Below, piece after piece: positions 42,297 through 51,322 of a stretch of 64,000 nucleotides of DNA (the first letter of the stretch is position 1; each line of letters opens with the position of its first letter). The position numbers were made by a program, and so were the translations under genes. The stretch is taken from contig JAOAPC010000022.1 of the NCBI GenBank assembly GCA_025462735.1, positions 186,001 through 250,000 of the forward strand. Direction: 5' to 3'. Source of the stretch: Acidobacteriaceae bacterium. GTDB taxonomy: Bacteria; Acidobacteriota; Terriglobia; Terriglobales; Acidobacteriaceae. Under the pieces are notes generated by a model. The model saw nothing but the letters and a program-made list of their open reading frames with translations, had not been told where the DNA came from and did not search any database.

Positions 42297-42580
42297 CGCA
42301 GAAGATAAAAGCCAACAGGAAATTCAGCGTGGCAGCGTTCGGGCTATTAGCGCTCGGCATTCTCTTATTTCCGCTTCCAACTTTTTCTCAGGGCTGCGCT
42401 CTCTGCTACACGCAAGCAGCTTCCTCCGGCGCCCAGGTGATTGCGGCGCTGAAGAGCGGGATTCTGATCCTGGTTCTTCCTCCTACGCTCGGCTCTATTG
42501 GCATGCTGTTTATCGTGCATCGCAAACGCAATCAGATCAGACGTGACGAACAGGGGGTCGAATCTGACCAGGAGTGGTAA
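42293..42580 (+). CDS. Small membrane protein of the oxidase operon
   Basis: The 95-residue protein starts at GTG 42293 and has two hydrophobic segments around the motif CALCYTQAASSG. The Cys pair may lie on the outer side and could bind copper or heme, but this is inference. It is coupled to the subunit IV gene. I do not know a named family. Confidence 0.7.
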   Translation: MTQKIKANRKFSVAAFGLLALGILLFPLPTFSQGCALCYTQAASSGAQVIAALKSGILILVLPPTLGSIGMLFIVHRKRNQIRRDEQGVESDQEW

Positions 42581-42608
42581 TATCGCGACCGCCGACGTGA
42601 CCGCAAGC

Positions 42609-43481
42609 ATGACCCCCACGCAGCTCCTAAAGGCTAAGCTACGGGACTACTACATCCTCACTAAGCCCGAAGTAAACCTGCTGATCCTGATGACGACTTC
42701 GGCGGGATATTATCTCGGCTCTCATGGTCCGCTGCGAATCGGCGGCCTCATCAATACGCTGGTGGGCACACTTCTGGTTGCCAGCGGCACCGCAACTCTC
42801 AATCAGTGGATGGAGCGGGTATGGGACGGCAAGATGCGCCGTACAGCAACTCGTCCTCTGCCTTCGGGCAGGCTCAGCGCCCGAGAAGCATTTCGGTTTG
42901 GAGTTCTGCTGAGTGTCGCCGGCGGACTGTATCTCGCGGCCACAGTCAACATACTGGCTTCCCTCCTCGCGATCTCGACCCTGCTGTCTTATCTGTTGAT
43001 TTACACGCCGCTCAAACGGAAGACTCCGCTATGCACTTTGCTGGGCGCTATCCCAGGAGCCATGCCCACATTAATCGGTTGGGCAGGGGGAGCTGCCAGG
43101 ATTGATCGACAGGCCTGGTTTCTTTTCGCCATCCTCTTCCTGTGGCAATTTCCACATTTTCTTGCGATCGCTTTGATGTATCGCGACGACTACGCCCGCG
43201 CCGGTTATCGCATGCTGCCGAGTTTTGATCGCGACTCGCGCTTCACTCGGGCAGAAATATTCGGTTTCGCAGTAATCCTGGTGGCGACGACAATGCTGTC
43301 AGTGGCTAGCAGCGGCAGGCCTTGGTACCCGGTCGCTATGGCCTTTGCTGGGACGTTTCTCTTCTATCACGTGCTTAAACTGACTAGGTCCGCCTCAACG
43401 GTCCTGGCCAGCCGACTGCTTCACGCCTCAGTTCTTTATCTGCCAGTTGTGCTCGGAGTGATGATCGCCTATAAGGCTTGA
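42609..43481 (+). CDS. ctaB: Protoheme IX farnesyltransferase
   Basis: CtaB converts heme b to heme O with farnesyl diphosphate, in the inner membrane. The 290-residue protein has about nine helices and the UbiA motif region NQWMERVWDGKMRRTATRPL, where the usual first Asp is Glu, and a second motif near YRDDYARAGYRMLP. Heme A synthase is not in the window, so whether the oxidase uses heme O or A is open. I choose ATG at 42609; the frame extends upstream over the previous gene. Confidence 0.9.
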   Translation: MTPTQLLKAKLRDYYILTKPEVNLLILMTTSAGYYLGSHGPLRIGGLINTLVGTLLVASGTATLNQWMERVWDGKMRRTATRPLPSGRLSAREAFRFGVLLSVAGGLYLAATVNILASLLAISTLLSYLLIYTPLKRKTPLCTLLGAIPGAMPTLIGWAGGAARIDRQAWFLFAILFLWQFPHFLAIALMYRDDYARAGYRMLPSFDRDSRFTRAEIFGFAVILVATTMLSVASSGRPWYPVAMAFAGTFLFYHVLKLTRSASTVLASRLLHASVLYLPVVLGVMIAYKA

Positions 43482-43547
43482 GCCGTTCGCCGATTCCTTA
43501 CGCGCGCCAACCTCAGGTCGCAGCTTCGACCCGATTTCCAGTCATGC

Positions 43548-44081
43548 TCAGAGCGCCGACGACATTCCGTAGGTCGGAAATTGCAGTGAGCTTAGCCTGA
43601 TCACCTGACGGTTCATGGTGTCATAGGTATCGGCAAGAACGTCGGACACTGGGCCGACATTGGGAAACACCATTGACAGGTAGAGTCTGGGCACGAGTTG
43701 AAAGGCATAAATCCGCAACCGAAGCCCATTATCCAGCAGTCTCTCCCCCGTCGCTCGAATGACCGGGTCGGAGTGTTGACGGGCCGACTCTCCCAATCGG
43801 ATCAGAATGGCGGCATTGTGGGCCGCGCAGCGCACATACCCAACCGCGGCGAGCATCCGTTCGCGATGAATCGTTCGGAATTCGCGCTGCGGAAGATGAT
43901 CGCGCAGATACGCCTGCTCGCTTGCCGCGATCAAATTGCAAAACGCTCCAACGTCAACGTGGCGCAAGTGGGAGGCGAGTTTTTCCAAATTGTCATCAGT
44001 GCTGAGATGGCCCTTCGCCAAGTGAACGATTAACGCAAAAGCAAGTAGCCCGATGATGGCAAACACCAACGCAATGGTCAT
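43548..44081 (-). CDS. Hypothetical membrane-anchored protein
   Basis: The 177-residue protein has one N-terminal membrane helix (ALVFAIIGLLAFALIVHLA) and a helical soluble part (HLRHVDVGAFCNLIAASEQA, LLDNGLRLRIYAFQLVPRLY). ATG at 44081 overlaps the previous stop by four bases, so the two genes are coupled. The family is unknown to me; a likely acidobacterial lineage protein. Confidence 0.65.
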   Translation of the reverse strand: MTIALVFAIIGLLAFALIVHLAKGHLSTDDNLEKLASHLRHVDVGAFCNLIAASEQAYLRDHLPQREFRTIHRERMLAAVGYVRCAAHNAAILIRLGESARQHSDPVIRATGERLLDNGLRLRIYAFQLVPRLYLSMVFPNVGPVSDVLADTYDTMNRQVIRLSSLQFPTYGMSSAL

Positions 44082-44830
44082 CGCTGCACCATCCTTTGCA
44101 ACTCCTGGTCCCAGAGCTCGAGATCGGAAGGCTTCAGATTCCCATCAGGAAACGAGGGCGTACGAGCAGACCGGAACAGAGAAATAAGCCAAATAACGAC
44201 GCAGACGTGGAAAGCAGCCATCTGTGTAATATCGACAGCAATGAAGGCGCTCTTTCCCAATCCCGGGCGAAAAGCTGCGCTCGCAAGATCGATCGAGGCA
44301 GATACTCCAAAACCGAGAGCGACCCCTGCCACCCAGCTTCGCCACGAAACCCGCAAAGCGCGGGCAAAAACAAATAGCGCTAGCAGCATACCGGCAAATA
44401 TCAGACTCCAGGAGAAGTCCAGCACTTCGAAAGTATTTACCACCCGCTGAACGCTAAGCCCAGACAGAGACCCGGAAACGACCGCGGCCACCAGTACGAG
44501 CGCAGCCAGGGAACCACGCAAAATGGGTCGCAAAATTGAAGCCAACGACGAACGCGAGAGCAACAATTCGTTCGCCAACTCATAGATCACGCCCAATCCC
44601 AATATGGAGTTGATACCTCTCCCGAACACTAGTACCCACCGGTAAATGGCAAAAGGAAATGGATCATGCCGGAAAATTACGAATAATGTGAGAAATTGAA
44701 TTAATTCGAAAATAACGTAGGCGACGAAGACCGGAAGCTGACCGTGCAGTCCGCGTCGGATGAGGCAGACTAAAAACAGCGCTAGCAGGAAGTGCGGCGC
44801 AATCCACAGATAGTAGCTAGCAAAAAACAT
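44078..44830 (-). CDS. Hypothetical polytopic membrane protein
   Basis: The 250-residue product has about seven membrane helices (for example FLLALFLVCLIRRGL, FVAYVIFELIQFLTLFVIF, GSLAALVLVAAVVSGSL). ATG at 44830 (MFFASYYLWIAPH) is chosen because the longer frame to 44938 overlaps a small peptide gene and looks non-coding. Its stop overlaps the next gene. No transport or enzyme motif is recognised. Confidence 0.68.
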   Translation of the reverse strand: MFFASYYLWIAPHFLLALFLVCLIRRGLHGQLPVFVAYVIFELIQFLTLFVIFRHDPFPFAIYRWVLVFGRGINSILGLGVIYELANELLLSRSSLASILRPILRGSLAALVLVAAVVSGSLSGLSVQRVVNTFEVLDFSWSLIFAGMLLALFVFARALRVSWRSWVAGVALGFGVSASIDLASAAFRPGLGKSAFIAVDITQMAAFHVCVVIWLISLFRSARTPSFPDGNLKPSDLELWDQELQRMVQR

Positions 44831-44888
44831 GGGCCACCGGAGATAGTAATCTTTTTGTCGGCAGCCCACAATTGCCTTCCGGAGCCTA

Positions 44889-45005
44889 CTACGTTGTGGT
44901 GCACTTCCCCGGCGGGCATAGCGGATTACCATCGGCAACGGCTTGTGGAATGGTTACGCACATCGCGAGTATAGCAGCAGCAAGTAACAGCATTGTTTTC
45001 TTCAC
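44889..45005 (-). CDS. Tiny secreted peptide (38 residues) with two cysteines
   Basis: Behind AAGGAG at good spacing a GTG at 45005 opens a 38-residue frame: a classic signal peptide (MKKTMLLLAAAILAMCVTIP, then QAVA) followed by a mature tail DGNPLCPPGKCTTT with a Cys pair. After cleavage about 14 residues would remain, able to form a disulfide loop. It precedes the two-gene membrane operon on the same strand. Function unknown. Confidence 0.55.
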   Translation of the reverse strand: MKKTMLLLAAAILAMCVTIPQAVADGNPLCPPGKCTTT

Positions 45006-45111
45006 GTTGAAACTCCTTGTTGAAGTGGGGTTTTCAGCGTGATAATGTGCCGCTTGACCGTGCTCTGATCAGATCGCGCGAATTATTGACGTTTATGAAA
45101 CGCGGAACAAA

Positions 45112-45627
45112 ATGAAGCTCAAATCCGCATTTGAAGACTTATCGCAGACCACGTTGGGAGCTATTTCCGGCTGTTTAAGAAGGCTGGAGTATCTGGCAGG
45201 ACTGCGACAATTGCGTGGAGAGTATTGGCACTGGGGTTTCAGCAAACTGCACGGGGAGCCGGCGGCAAAGAAGGCGTTTTATGAGGCCCATCGCGCAGCC
45301 GTTTCCGAGGTGCTGTGTACTCCTCTACGGACGCTGCTCAATGACGTTGAATCCAGCAGCCGCGGTCTGGGAGTCGACGCAGAAAAATTCCTCGAAGGTC
45401 TAAAGGAGAAAAAGGCGGGGTTGCTTCCGAGCGATCCAGGGGCGGGTTCAGCCCGGCATCTCAGTTCAGTGCTGCACGCTCTTTTGGGTCTGGAGCGGAA
45501 TCGGCGGCCGGACGCCATTCCCCGAGCTTCATCGCCACACCCACCACTTGTCCAATCACCTCGGCATCCTGGGGATACTGCTGGATCCGGGGTGCAACCG
45601 GAGACAGAGGGTGAGGCTGAAGAATGA
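45112..45627 (+). CDS. Hypothetical acidobacterial protein
   Basis: The 171-residue protein starts MKLKSAFEDLSQTTLGAISG and is helical to about residue 110 (YLAGLRQLRGEYWHWGFSKL, HRAAVSEVLCTPLRTLLNDV). The last 45 residues are Pro-rich. The 3' end overlaps the convergent XRE gene by 167 bases; the helical part lies outside the overlap, so the true coding end may be earlier, or the overlap is real. Function unknown. Confidence 0.6.
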   Translation: MKLKSAFEDLSQTTLGAISGCLRRLEYLAGLRQLRGEYWHWGFSKLHGEPAAKKAFYEAHRAAVSEVLCTPLRTLLNDVESSSRGLGVDAEKFLEGLKEKKAGLLPSDPGAGSARHLSSVLHALLGLERNRRPDAIPRASSPHPPLVQSPRHPGDTAGSGVQPETEGEAEE

Positions 45628-46270
45628 TGGTATCCCGCGTGACCGCGCACCAGCAGCAGAGATAGCTCTCGCGAGTCTCCACAAAATAAATGGGACGCTC
45701 GTATTCGGTACGCCATCCCCCATTCGCTACCCGATTTTTCGACTCATCCACCTGGATGAAACTGCCTGGCGCAAGGATGGGATACATCGTGAAATCCTCG
45801 CTGCCGATATATCCATAGGTGAAGCCGGTGTTCGACAGCTGTTCCAGATATTTGAGCGGAACAGTTCCCCACTGCTCGACCATCCGGCCGAAATTCAGGG
45901 TGTTGCGAGCGTCGAAGCTAGGGTCCAATTGAATGGGGACCTGCGCTGCCGCGGCCGCCGACAGAGCATGCGACAGATGCGATTTTGGAGGAGTGCTGAC
46001 GTCGAGATCTGAAACCACCTGGTCCAATTCGATCCCGTACAAACGGAGCATGTCGAGAAAATTACCCCGATAAATGATGGCTAGAGAATAGAGGCGGTAG
46101 ATGCTCGGGATTACTCCCTTAGTCTCGACATCGCTAAGCCGGCTAATAGGCACGAAATAACCCACATTGCCGCGCTTGCGGGCAAGCTTCTCGCTGGCTG
46201 TTTCAACGTCGCGCATCGTTAGGCCGAGTTTCTCTCGCATTACGCGAAGAGCCAAGCCCGCGGTCATCAT
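45461..46270 (-). CDS. XRE-type helix-turn-helix regulator
   Basis: The 269-residue protein has an N-terminal HTH (LALRVMREKLGLTMRDVETA, then SRLSDVETKGVIPSIYRLYS) and a larger C-terminal part with FGRMVEQWGTVPLKYLEQL and ILAPGSFIQVDESKNRV, which resembles the S24-like sensor half of phage-type repressors without a proven protease dyad. ATG at 46270 follows CGGAGG. It overlaps the convergent hypothetical gene. Target unknown. Confidence 0.8.
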   Translation of the reverse strand: MMTAGLALRVMREKLGLTMRDVETASEKLARKRGNVGYFVPISRLSDVETKGVIPSIYRLYSLAIIYRGNFLDMLRLYGIELDQVVSDLDVSTPPKSHLSHALSAAAAAQVPIQLDPSFDARNTLNFGRMVEQWGTVPLKYLEQLSNTGFTYGYIGSEDFTMYPILAPGSFIQVDESKNRVANGGWRTEYERPIYFVETRESYLCCWCAVTRDTIILQPHPLSPVAPRIQQYPQDAEVIGQVVGVAMKLGEWRPAADSAPDPKERAALN

Positions 46271-46626
46271 AGGTAAGAACCTCCGTATCGTCCTCAACCC
46301 TCGCAAATCCGCATCGGGGACTGCGAGTTTGTTCTAGAAACCCGGCAACTACATACGTTCCTGGCGGAGCTATTTGGGCGCGATAGTAACTCTACTTGTT
46401 ACGAATCTGGAACAAGGCGGCAATTTTCTCGCAAGAATACCCAATATGCAACCAGGAAAGTACTTGCTCCAGAGCAAGGTGTTTTGTCCGTGAGACGTTG
46501 TGGAGGGGCGAAACAGAACAGAGGCCTGCGATTCCTAATGAGCTCTTTATCTTATGATCGAGAGAAACTCGGGGATAAGCAGACTGCCTGGGGATGGCAA
46601 AATGGGCAGCGGCACGGGCGTTCAAA
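46271..46626. other. Upstream region of the XRE gene
   Basis: About 356 bases without a supported gene. A leftward frame is open but does not look coding except for a short helical end. Confidence 0.45.
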
Positions 46627-46839
46627 TCAGTTGCGGGCAAACAGTCCAGTAACAGAGTAGCCCAGTCCTAGCGCGACCAGAGCAGCGAGAGCACAGGCGG
46701 CTCCCAGGTGCTCGCGAGCGTGTTTCTTAATATCCAATTCGTCGTGAACTCGGGAACGCAGCTCTGCCAAAGTGCCATGCAGTCTGCGACGTTCATCGGC
46801 GGCTTTCAATTCGAGATCGTAACTAGGCAACCCGTCCAT
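46627..46839 (-). CDS. Small membrane protein, DUF3618-like
   Basis: The 70-residue protein has a charged helix (DELDIKKHAREHLGAACALA) and one C-terminal membrane helix ending GLFARN. The L-x-x-T-L-x-E-L-R-x-R pattern before it is like DUF3618 and the YqjK group. It overlaps the previous gene by 17 bases and is third of a three-gene operon. Confidence 0.7.
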   Translation of the reverse strand: MDGLPSYDLELKAADERRRLHGTLAELRSRVHDELDIKKHAREHLGAACALAALVALGLGYSVTGLFARN

Positions 46840-47260
46840 ACTTCGTCCTCGCTTCTGATTCAAGCCAAATCTTGTCAGCTTTTAGAACTTCCACTGTATG
46901 TTTTGGAAACATAGATTTCGATCGGAATTCGTTGTATGCGAAAAATGCAGCCACGCCGCCGAATGCGATCCAAACGACTCCAACGATAGCAAATGCGAAA
47001 ACCCAAGCGTATGGATTCCCGGCAAAGGCCGCGGCTACCAACGCGACAATGGCTCCTGTAAGCAGCAGAAATCCTGTCGCGGCTAAAATCAGCGCGACCA
47101 GCCCCAAAGGTATTGCCACGCTCACTGCAGTCACAGTCTCGTGCAGTTCTGCTTTGACCATTTGTATGCGGGTATTCAGGAATTCTTTTAGCTCGTCCGC
47201 AATATCTGAAAGGATTGCGCCCAAGCTGCGCGCGTGGTTTTCAGTCTTCACGTGATGCAT
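46823..47260 (-). CDS. Holin-superfamily-III-like (YqjE-type) membrane protein
   Basis: The 145-residue protein has an amphipathic N-terminus (LGAILSDIADELKEFLNTRI), two membrane helices (AIPLGLVALILAATGFLLLT and AWVFAFAIVGVVWIAFGGVA) and a basic end. This is the YqjE pattern, often annotated as phage holin family, but it is a chromosomal stress-type membrane protein here. It overlaps both neighbours by about 20 bases. Confidence 0.8.
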   Translation of the reverse strand: MHHVKTENHARSLGAILSDIADELKEFLNTRIQMVKAELHETVTAVSVAIPLGLVALILAATGFLLLTGAIVALVAAAFAGNPYAWVFAFAIVGVVWIAFGGVAAFFAYNEFRSKSMFPKHTVEVLKADKIWLESEARTKYGRVA

Positions 47261-47582
47261 CACGTTTCGACCTCCAGATCCGCAAGGCCACGCCAGCCGC
47301 GAAGGATGCGCCGGCAACTATGGCGATCACATGTAGCGGACGCTCATTCGCGAAGTTGCGCACTGCATTAACCACCGAAGCGGTAGTCCGGGAGAGCTTC
47401 CGCCGCACATCGCGGACCGAGCGTTCGGCAGCAACCACGGACGTCCGATACAGATCTTTCGCTTGTTCGACAGCCGCCTCTGCGGCAGGAAGAGCTGGAG
47501 ACGCTGTTTCCTCCGAACTCGGCCAGGCAACAGGCTCGTTTCTCTGCTTCCTAATTGGCACGATAGGGCTCTGATGCGCCAT
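47241..47582 (-). CDS. YqjD/ElaB-like membrane-anchored protein
   Basis: The 113-residue protein has a long amphipathic helix (EQAKDLYRTSVVAAERSVRD, VRRKLSRTTASVVNAVRNF) and a C-terminal tail anchor (LHVIAIVAGASFAAGVALRI) with a basic end. In enterics such proteins tie ribosomes to the membrane in stationary phase. ATG at 47582 (MAHQSP) heads the operon. Confidence 0.72.
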   Translation of the reverse strand: MAHQSPIVPIRKQRNEPVAWPSSEETASPALPAAEAAVEQAKDLYRTSVVAAERSVRDVRRKLSRTTASVVNAVRNFANERPLHVIAIVAGASFAAGVALRIWRSKRDASRED

Positions 47583-47716
47583 GGTGACCCTTCCCGGAGC
47601 GGTTCCGTCGCCAACTTGGATGCCCAATCCCGCAAGGCGTATATCTACATAGGCGCAAATCTGAGCGTGGGTTAGCTCCGGACACTCCCCCGAATGCCTT
47701 AAAACGTCGAATTCAC

Positions 47717-48331
47717 CTAGTCAGCAGCCTTCGAGCCCTCCTGGTCCGCATATACCAGCGGCTCGTTAACCAGGTGCTCACTTAAAAACCAAGACTGGAG
47801 TTCATTGGTCCGAAGCACGTCGCTAACCACGAGATCGTTCGTGCCCTGGTCGCCCAGCTTGGCCGCACGGTCGGCAAGCTTGCGGCAATGGCCAATGATG
47901 ACGAGGTGAGCGTCCAGGAGCCTGGAAATCTGCACCGGAACCTCTTCCCTGCCCTTTGGCGGACGCTCGATGCGAGTGGTCTCCGCAACGTCGTGCGCCA
48001 TGGCAATCGCCAGACCGCCCAAAAGCTGAATGCGCTCGGCGATAGAATCCACGATTTCGACTTGCTCGTCGAAGTGTTTATCAAACAGCAAGTGAAGCTG
48101 ATAAAAAGTCGGACCGGCAACCTGCCAATGCGATTTCTTGTAGAGATCGCGGAGGGTCATGGAGTCGGCAAGCATTTGGTTGAGCTGCTCGGTCATTTCC
48201 AGCCGAACCGGCTCTTCCAAATCGAGACTGAATGCGTGAGTCACGGTGCCGAATTGTTGAATTTCGCGGGCGCGTTGATGAACTCGCGGCTCCGCGCTTG
48301 GATGACTTCCAGAAGCGCTCTTCTTGGACAT
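47717..48331 (-). CDS. dps: Dps-family ferritin-like DNA-protection protein
   Basis: The 204-residue protein has the Dps four-helix bundle. The ferroxidase residues lie in KKSHWQVAGPTFYQLHLLFD and KHFDEQVEIVDSIAERIQLL. It oxidises iron with hydrogen peroxide and stores it as a dodecamer, protecting DNA. An N-terminal basic extension of 40 residues precedes the bundle and could bind DNA. Start ATG at 48331 with AAGGAG upstream. Confidence 0.88.
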   Translation of the reverse strand: MSKKSASGSHPSAEPRVHQRAREIQQFGTVTHAFSLDLEEPVRLEMTEQLNQMLADSMTLRDLYKKSHWQVAGPTFYQLHLLFDKHFDEQVEIVDSIAERIQLLGGLAIAMAHDVAETTRIERPPKGREEVPVQISRLLDAHLVIIGHCRKLADRAAKLGDQGTNDLVVSDVLRTNELQSWFLSEHLVNEPLVYADQEGSKAAD

Positions 48332-48490
48332 GTGAATTCTCCTTATGATCGCCTTAGATGATCGCCGTCAGCATTCGGCACAACAAAGTTTCAGAAGAAA
48401 CGCCGAAACCGCGCGTCGGCGCAGCACAGCAAAATTTCGCGGAATCTTCTATCATGGGGAGTTCTCATTCACAACGTGGAGAAGTCATAG

Positions 48491-51220
48491 TTGGCACAGA
48501 CTCCGGTATTGGTAGAGCCGCAACAAACCCCGACTGCGTCGCGCAGCAATAATAACAACAACGACGGCTTGGAAGTCCTTGAAACCCGCGAGTGGCTGGA
48601 CTCTCTGGATTACGTCCTTGCTACCGGCGGACCTGAGCGTGCCGGACGGCTTCTGCAGCAGCTTCAGCTCCACGCGCGCCGAGCTGCGGGAGTCAATCTT
48701 CCCTTCACCGCAACTACTCCTTATCAAAATACGATTTCGGTCCGCCAGCAGGCGCCCTTTCCCGGAAGTCAGGAGATGGAGCGCCGTATCAAAAGCTTGG
48801 TGCGTTGGAACGCGATGGCCATGGTTGTCCGCGCCAACAAAATGCAAGAAGGCATCGGCGGTCATATCTCAACTTTTGCTTCCGCCGCGACCTTGTACGA
48901 GGTCGCCTTTAATCATTTCCTCCGCGCCAAGACCGAAACCGGAGATCGCGACATCGTGTATTACCAGGGCCATGCGGCCCCGGGAATGTATTCGCGGGCG
49001 TTCTTAGAAGGCCGGCTTCCAAAAGAGAAACTCGAAAACTTCCGTCGCGAGCTCAAGCCCGGAGGCGGACTCTCTTCTTATCCGCACCCGTGGCTCATGC
49101 CTGACTTCTGGGAGTTCCCCACCGTCAGCATGGGCTTGGGGCCAATCCAATCCATTTATCACGCGCGCTTCATCAAGTATTTGGAAAATCGCGGGCTGAA
49201 AGCTTCGACCGGCGGAAAGGTCTGGGCATTTCTCGGCGACGGCGAAATGGACGAGCCTGAGTCGCTAGGCTCAATCACCTTGGCTTCGCGCGAGAGACTC
49301 GACAACTTAATCTGGGTCATCAACTGCAACTTGCAGCGTCTCGACGGCCCTGTGCGCGGCAACGGAAAAATTATTCAGGAACTTGAGGCAATTTTCCGCG
49401 GCGCCGGCTGGAATGTGATCAAAGTGATTTGGGGCAGCGATTGGGACAGCCTGATCCAGAACGATCGCGATGGGCTCCTGGTGCGGCGCTTGGGCGAAAT
49501 CACCGACGGGCAATATCAGAAATTTTTTGTCGAGAGCGGAGCTTACTTCCGGCAGAATCTGTTCGGCACCGATCCGCGCCTGCTGCGAATGGTCGAGCAC
49601 TTGTCGGATGAACAGATGTCGCGCATGCGTCTGGGTGGGCACGATCCCATTAAGGTACATGCGGCTTACAGATCTGCAATCGAGCACAAGGGAGCGCCAA
49701 CGGTGGTGCTTGCAAAGACCATCAAGGGTTACGGCCTGGGCGAAGCCGGCGAAGGTAAGAACATTACTCACCAGCAGAAGAAACTAAACGAAGACGAGCT
49801 ACGCATGTTCCGCTCGCGATTCGGCATTCCGATTCCGGATGAAGAATTGCACAACGCGCCGTTCTATCGTCCTCCGGACGACAGCGCTGAAATCCGCTAC
49901 ATGCAAGAGCGGCGGAAGCAGCTTGGCGGCTACATGCCCGAACGCAAAGTGCGTTCCGGGCCGATTAAGCAAGTTTCCGAAACCCACTTTGAAGAATTCT
50001 ACAAAGGGACTGACGGTCGCGAAGTCTCGACCACCATGGTCTTCGTGCGGCTTCTGGCAAAGCTGCTGCGCGATCCGGAGATTGGAAAGCTGATCGTCCC
50101 CATTATTCCTGACGAGGCGCGCACGTTCGGAATGGAAGCGCTGTTCCGGCAGGTGGGAATTTATTCGAGCGTGGGCCAGCTCTATGAACCGGTAGATATG
50201 GACACGCTGCTCTATTACAAAGAAGCGAAGGACGGACAGATTCTAGAAGAAGGAATCACCGAAGCCGGATCGATCAGCTCGTTTATCGCCGCAGGAACCG
50301 CTTATTCCAATCACGGGATCAATACCATCCCGTTTTTCATTTACTACTCGATGTTCGGATTCCAGCGCATTGGAGATCTGATCTGGGCTGCGGCCGACAT
50401 GCGAGTACGCGGTTTCCTACTGGGCGGAACCGCTGGGCGGACAACACTTGCAGGCGAAGGCTTGCAGCATCAAGACGGTCACAGTCACGTCCTGGCACTG
50501 AGTGTTCCTAATCTGCTGGCGTACGATCCCGCGTTCGCGTTCGAGATTGGGGTCATTATTCAAGATGGAATCCGCCGGATGTATGTAAACCAGGAATCCA
50601 TCTTTTATTATCTGACCGTCGGGAACGAGCCGCTGCCGATGCCGCCTATGCCGGAGGGCGCAGCGGTTCGCGAAGGCATTCTGAAAGGAATGTATCTGTT
50701 CAAACCTTCACAAAAGAAAGACGCGCCTTTGCGAGCACAATTATTTGGCAGCGGCGCAATCATGTTCGAGGTGCTCAAGGCGCAGGGGCTGCTCGAAAAG
50801 TATGGCGTGGCGGCGGATGTGTGGAGCGTCACCAGTTACAAGGAACTGTATCGCGACGCGAATGATTGCGAGCGGTGGAACATGCTGCATCCCGGCGATG
50901 TCCCGAAAGTCCCGTTCGTGACCCAGCAGCTTAAAGACACGCAAGGCGTGCTGGTCGCGGCTTCTGATTACATGAAAATCCTGCCGGAGTCCATTTCGCA
51001 GTGGATGCCTCGTCCGCTGCTTTCACTTGGCACCGACGGTTTCGGACGAAGCGAAGGCCGCGCTTCCCTGCGTGACTTCTTTGAAGTCGATGCCAAGCAC
51101 ATCGTCCTCGCTACGTTGCATGCTCTGGCTCGTGAGAAAAAGATCGAAGTCAAAACCATCAACCAGGCAATCAAAGATCTTGGAATTAATCCGGAGAAGG
51201 CGAATCCGGCAATCAGTTAA
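48491..51220 (+). CDS. aceE: Pyruvate dehydrogenase E1, homodimeric type
   Basis: AceE decarboxylates pyruvate with thiamine diphosphate and passes the acetyl group to E2. The 909-residue size and order match the homodimeric E1. The TPP motif is GDGEMDEPESLGSITLASRE with the closing Asn in WVINCNLQRLDGPVRG; the active-site region HAAPGMYSRAFLEGRL is upstream. The start is TTG at 48491, well spaced behind GGAGAAG, so I accept it. The N-terminus has an Asn-rich stretch (NNNNND). First gene of an aceE-aceF-lpd operon. Confidence 0.93.
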   Translation: MAQTPVLVEPQQTPTASRSNNNNNDGLEVLETREWLDSLDYVLATGGPERAGRLLQQLQLHARRAAGVNLPFTATTPYQNTISVRQQAPFPGSQEMERRIKSLVRWNAMAMVVRANKMQEGIGGHISTFASAATLYEVAFNHFLRAKTETGDRDIVYYQGHAAPGMYSRAFLEGRLPKEKLENFRRELKPGGGLSSYPHPWLMPDFWEFPTVSMGLGPIQSIYHARFIKYLENRGLKASTGGKVWAFLGDGEMDEPESLGSITLASRERLDNLIWVINCNLQRLDGPVRGNGKIIQELEAIFRGAGWNVIKVIWGSDWDSLIQNDRDGLLVRRLGEITDGQYQKFFVESGAYFRQNLFGTDPRLLRMVEHLSDEQMSRMRLGGHDPIKVHAAYRSAIEHKGAPTVVLAKTIKGYGLGEAGEGKNITHQQKKLNEDELRMFRSRFGIPIPDEELHNAPFYRPPDDSAEIRYMQERRKQLGGYMPERKVRSGPIKQVSETHFEEFYKGTDGREVSTTMVFVRLLAKLLRDPEIGKLIVPIIPDEARTFGMEALFRQVGIYSSVGQLYEPVDMDTLLYYKEAKDGQILEEGITEAGSISSFIAAGTAYSNHGINTIPFFIYYSMFGFQRIGDLIWAAADMRVRGFLLGGTAGRTTLAGEGLQHQDGHSHVLALSVPNLLAYDPAFAFEIGVIIQDGIRRMYVNQESIFYYLTVGNEPLPMPPMPEGAAVREGILKGMYLFKPSQKKDAPLRAQLFGSGAIMFEVLKAQGLLEKYGVAADVWSVTSYKELYRDANDCERWNMLHPGDVPKVPFVTQQLKDTQGVLVAASDYMKILPESISQWMPRPLLSLGTDGFGRSEGRASLRDFFEVDAKHIVLATLHALAREKKIEVKTINQAIKDLGINPEKANPAIS

Positions 51221-51225
51221 GTTTT

Positions 51226-51302
51226 CCTCTGTGTAACTTTGTGTCCTCTGTGGTTCAAAGGTTTTACGAACTAACCACAGAGATCAAGGACAGTTACACG
51301 GA
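51226..51302. repeat. Palindromic intergenic repeat between aceE and aceF
   Basis: CTCTGTGGTT at 51246-51255 pairs with AACCACAGAG at 51273-51282, and GTGTAACT with AGTTACAC further out. The same phrase GTGTAACTTTGTGTCC occurs again at 53172-53187. Confidence 0.65.
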
Positions 51303-51322
51303 CCGTTTACAGGGGACAATGA

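Noticed and set aside
46392-46640. Minus-strand frame of 82 residues ahead of the XRE gene
   Set aside because: Only the last 30 residues look helical; no ribosome site and partial overlap with the membrane-protein gene.
46823-47260. Prophage, suggested by a holin-family protein
   Set aside because: The gene is part of a YqjD/YqjE-like operon and no other phage gene is nearby.
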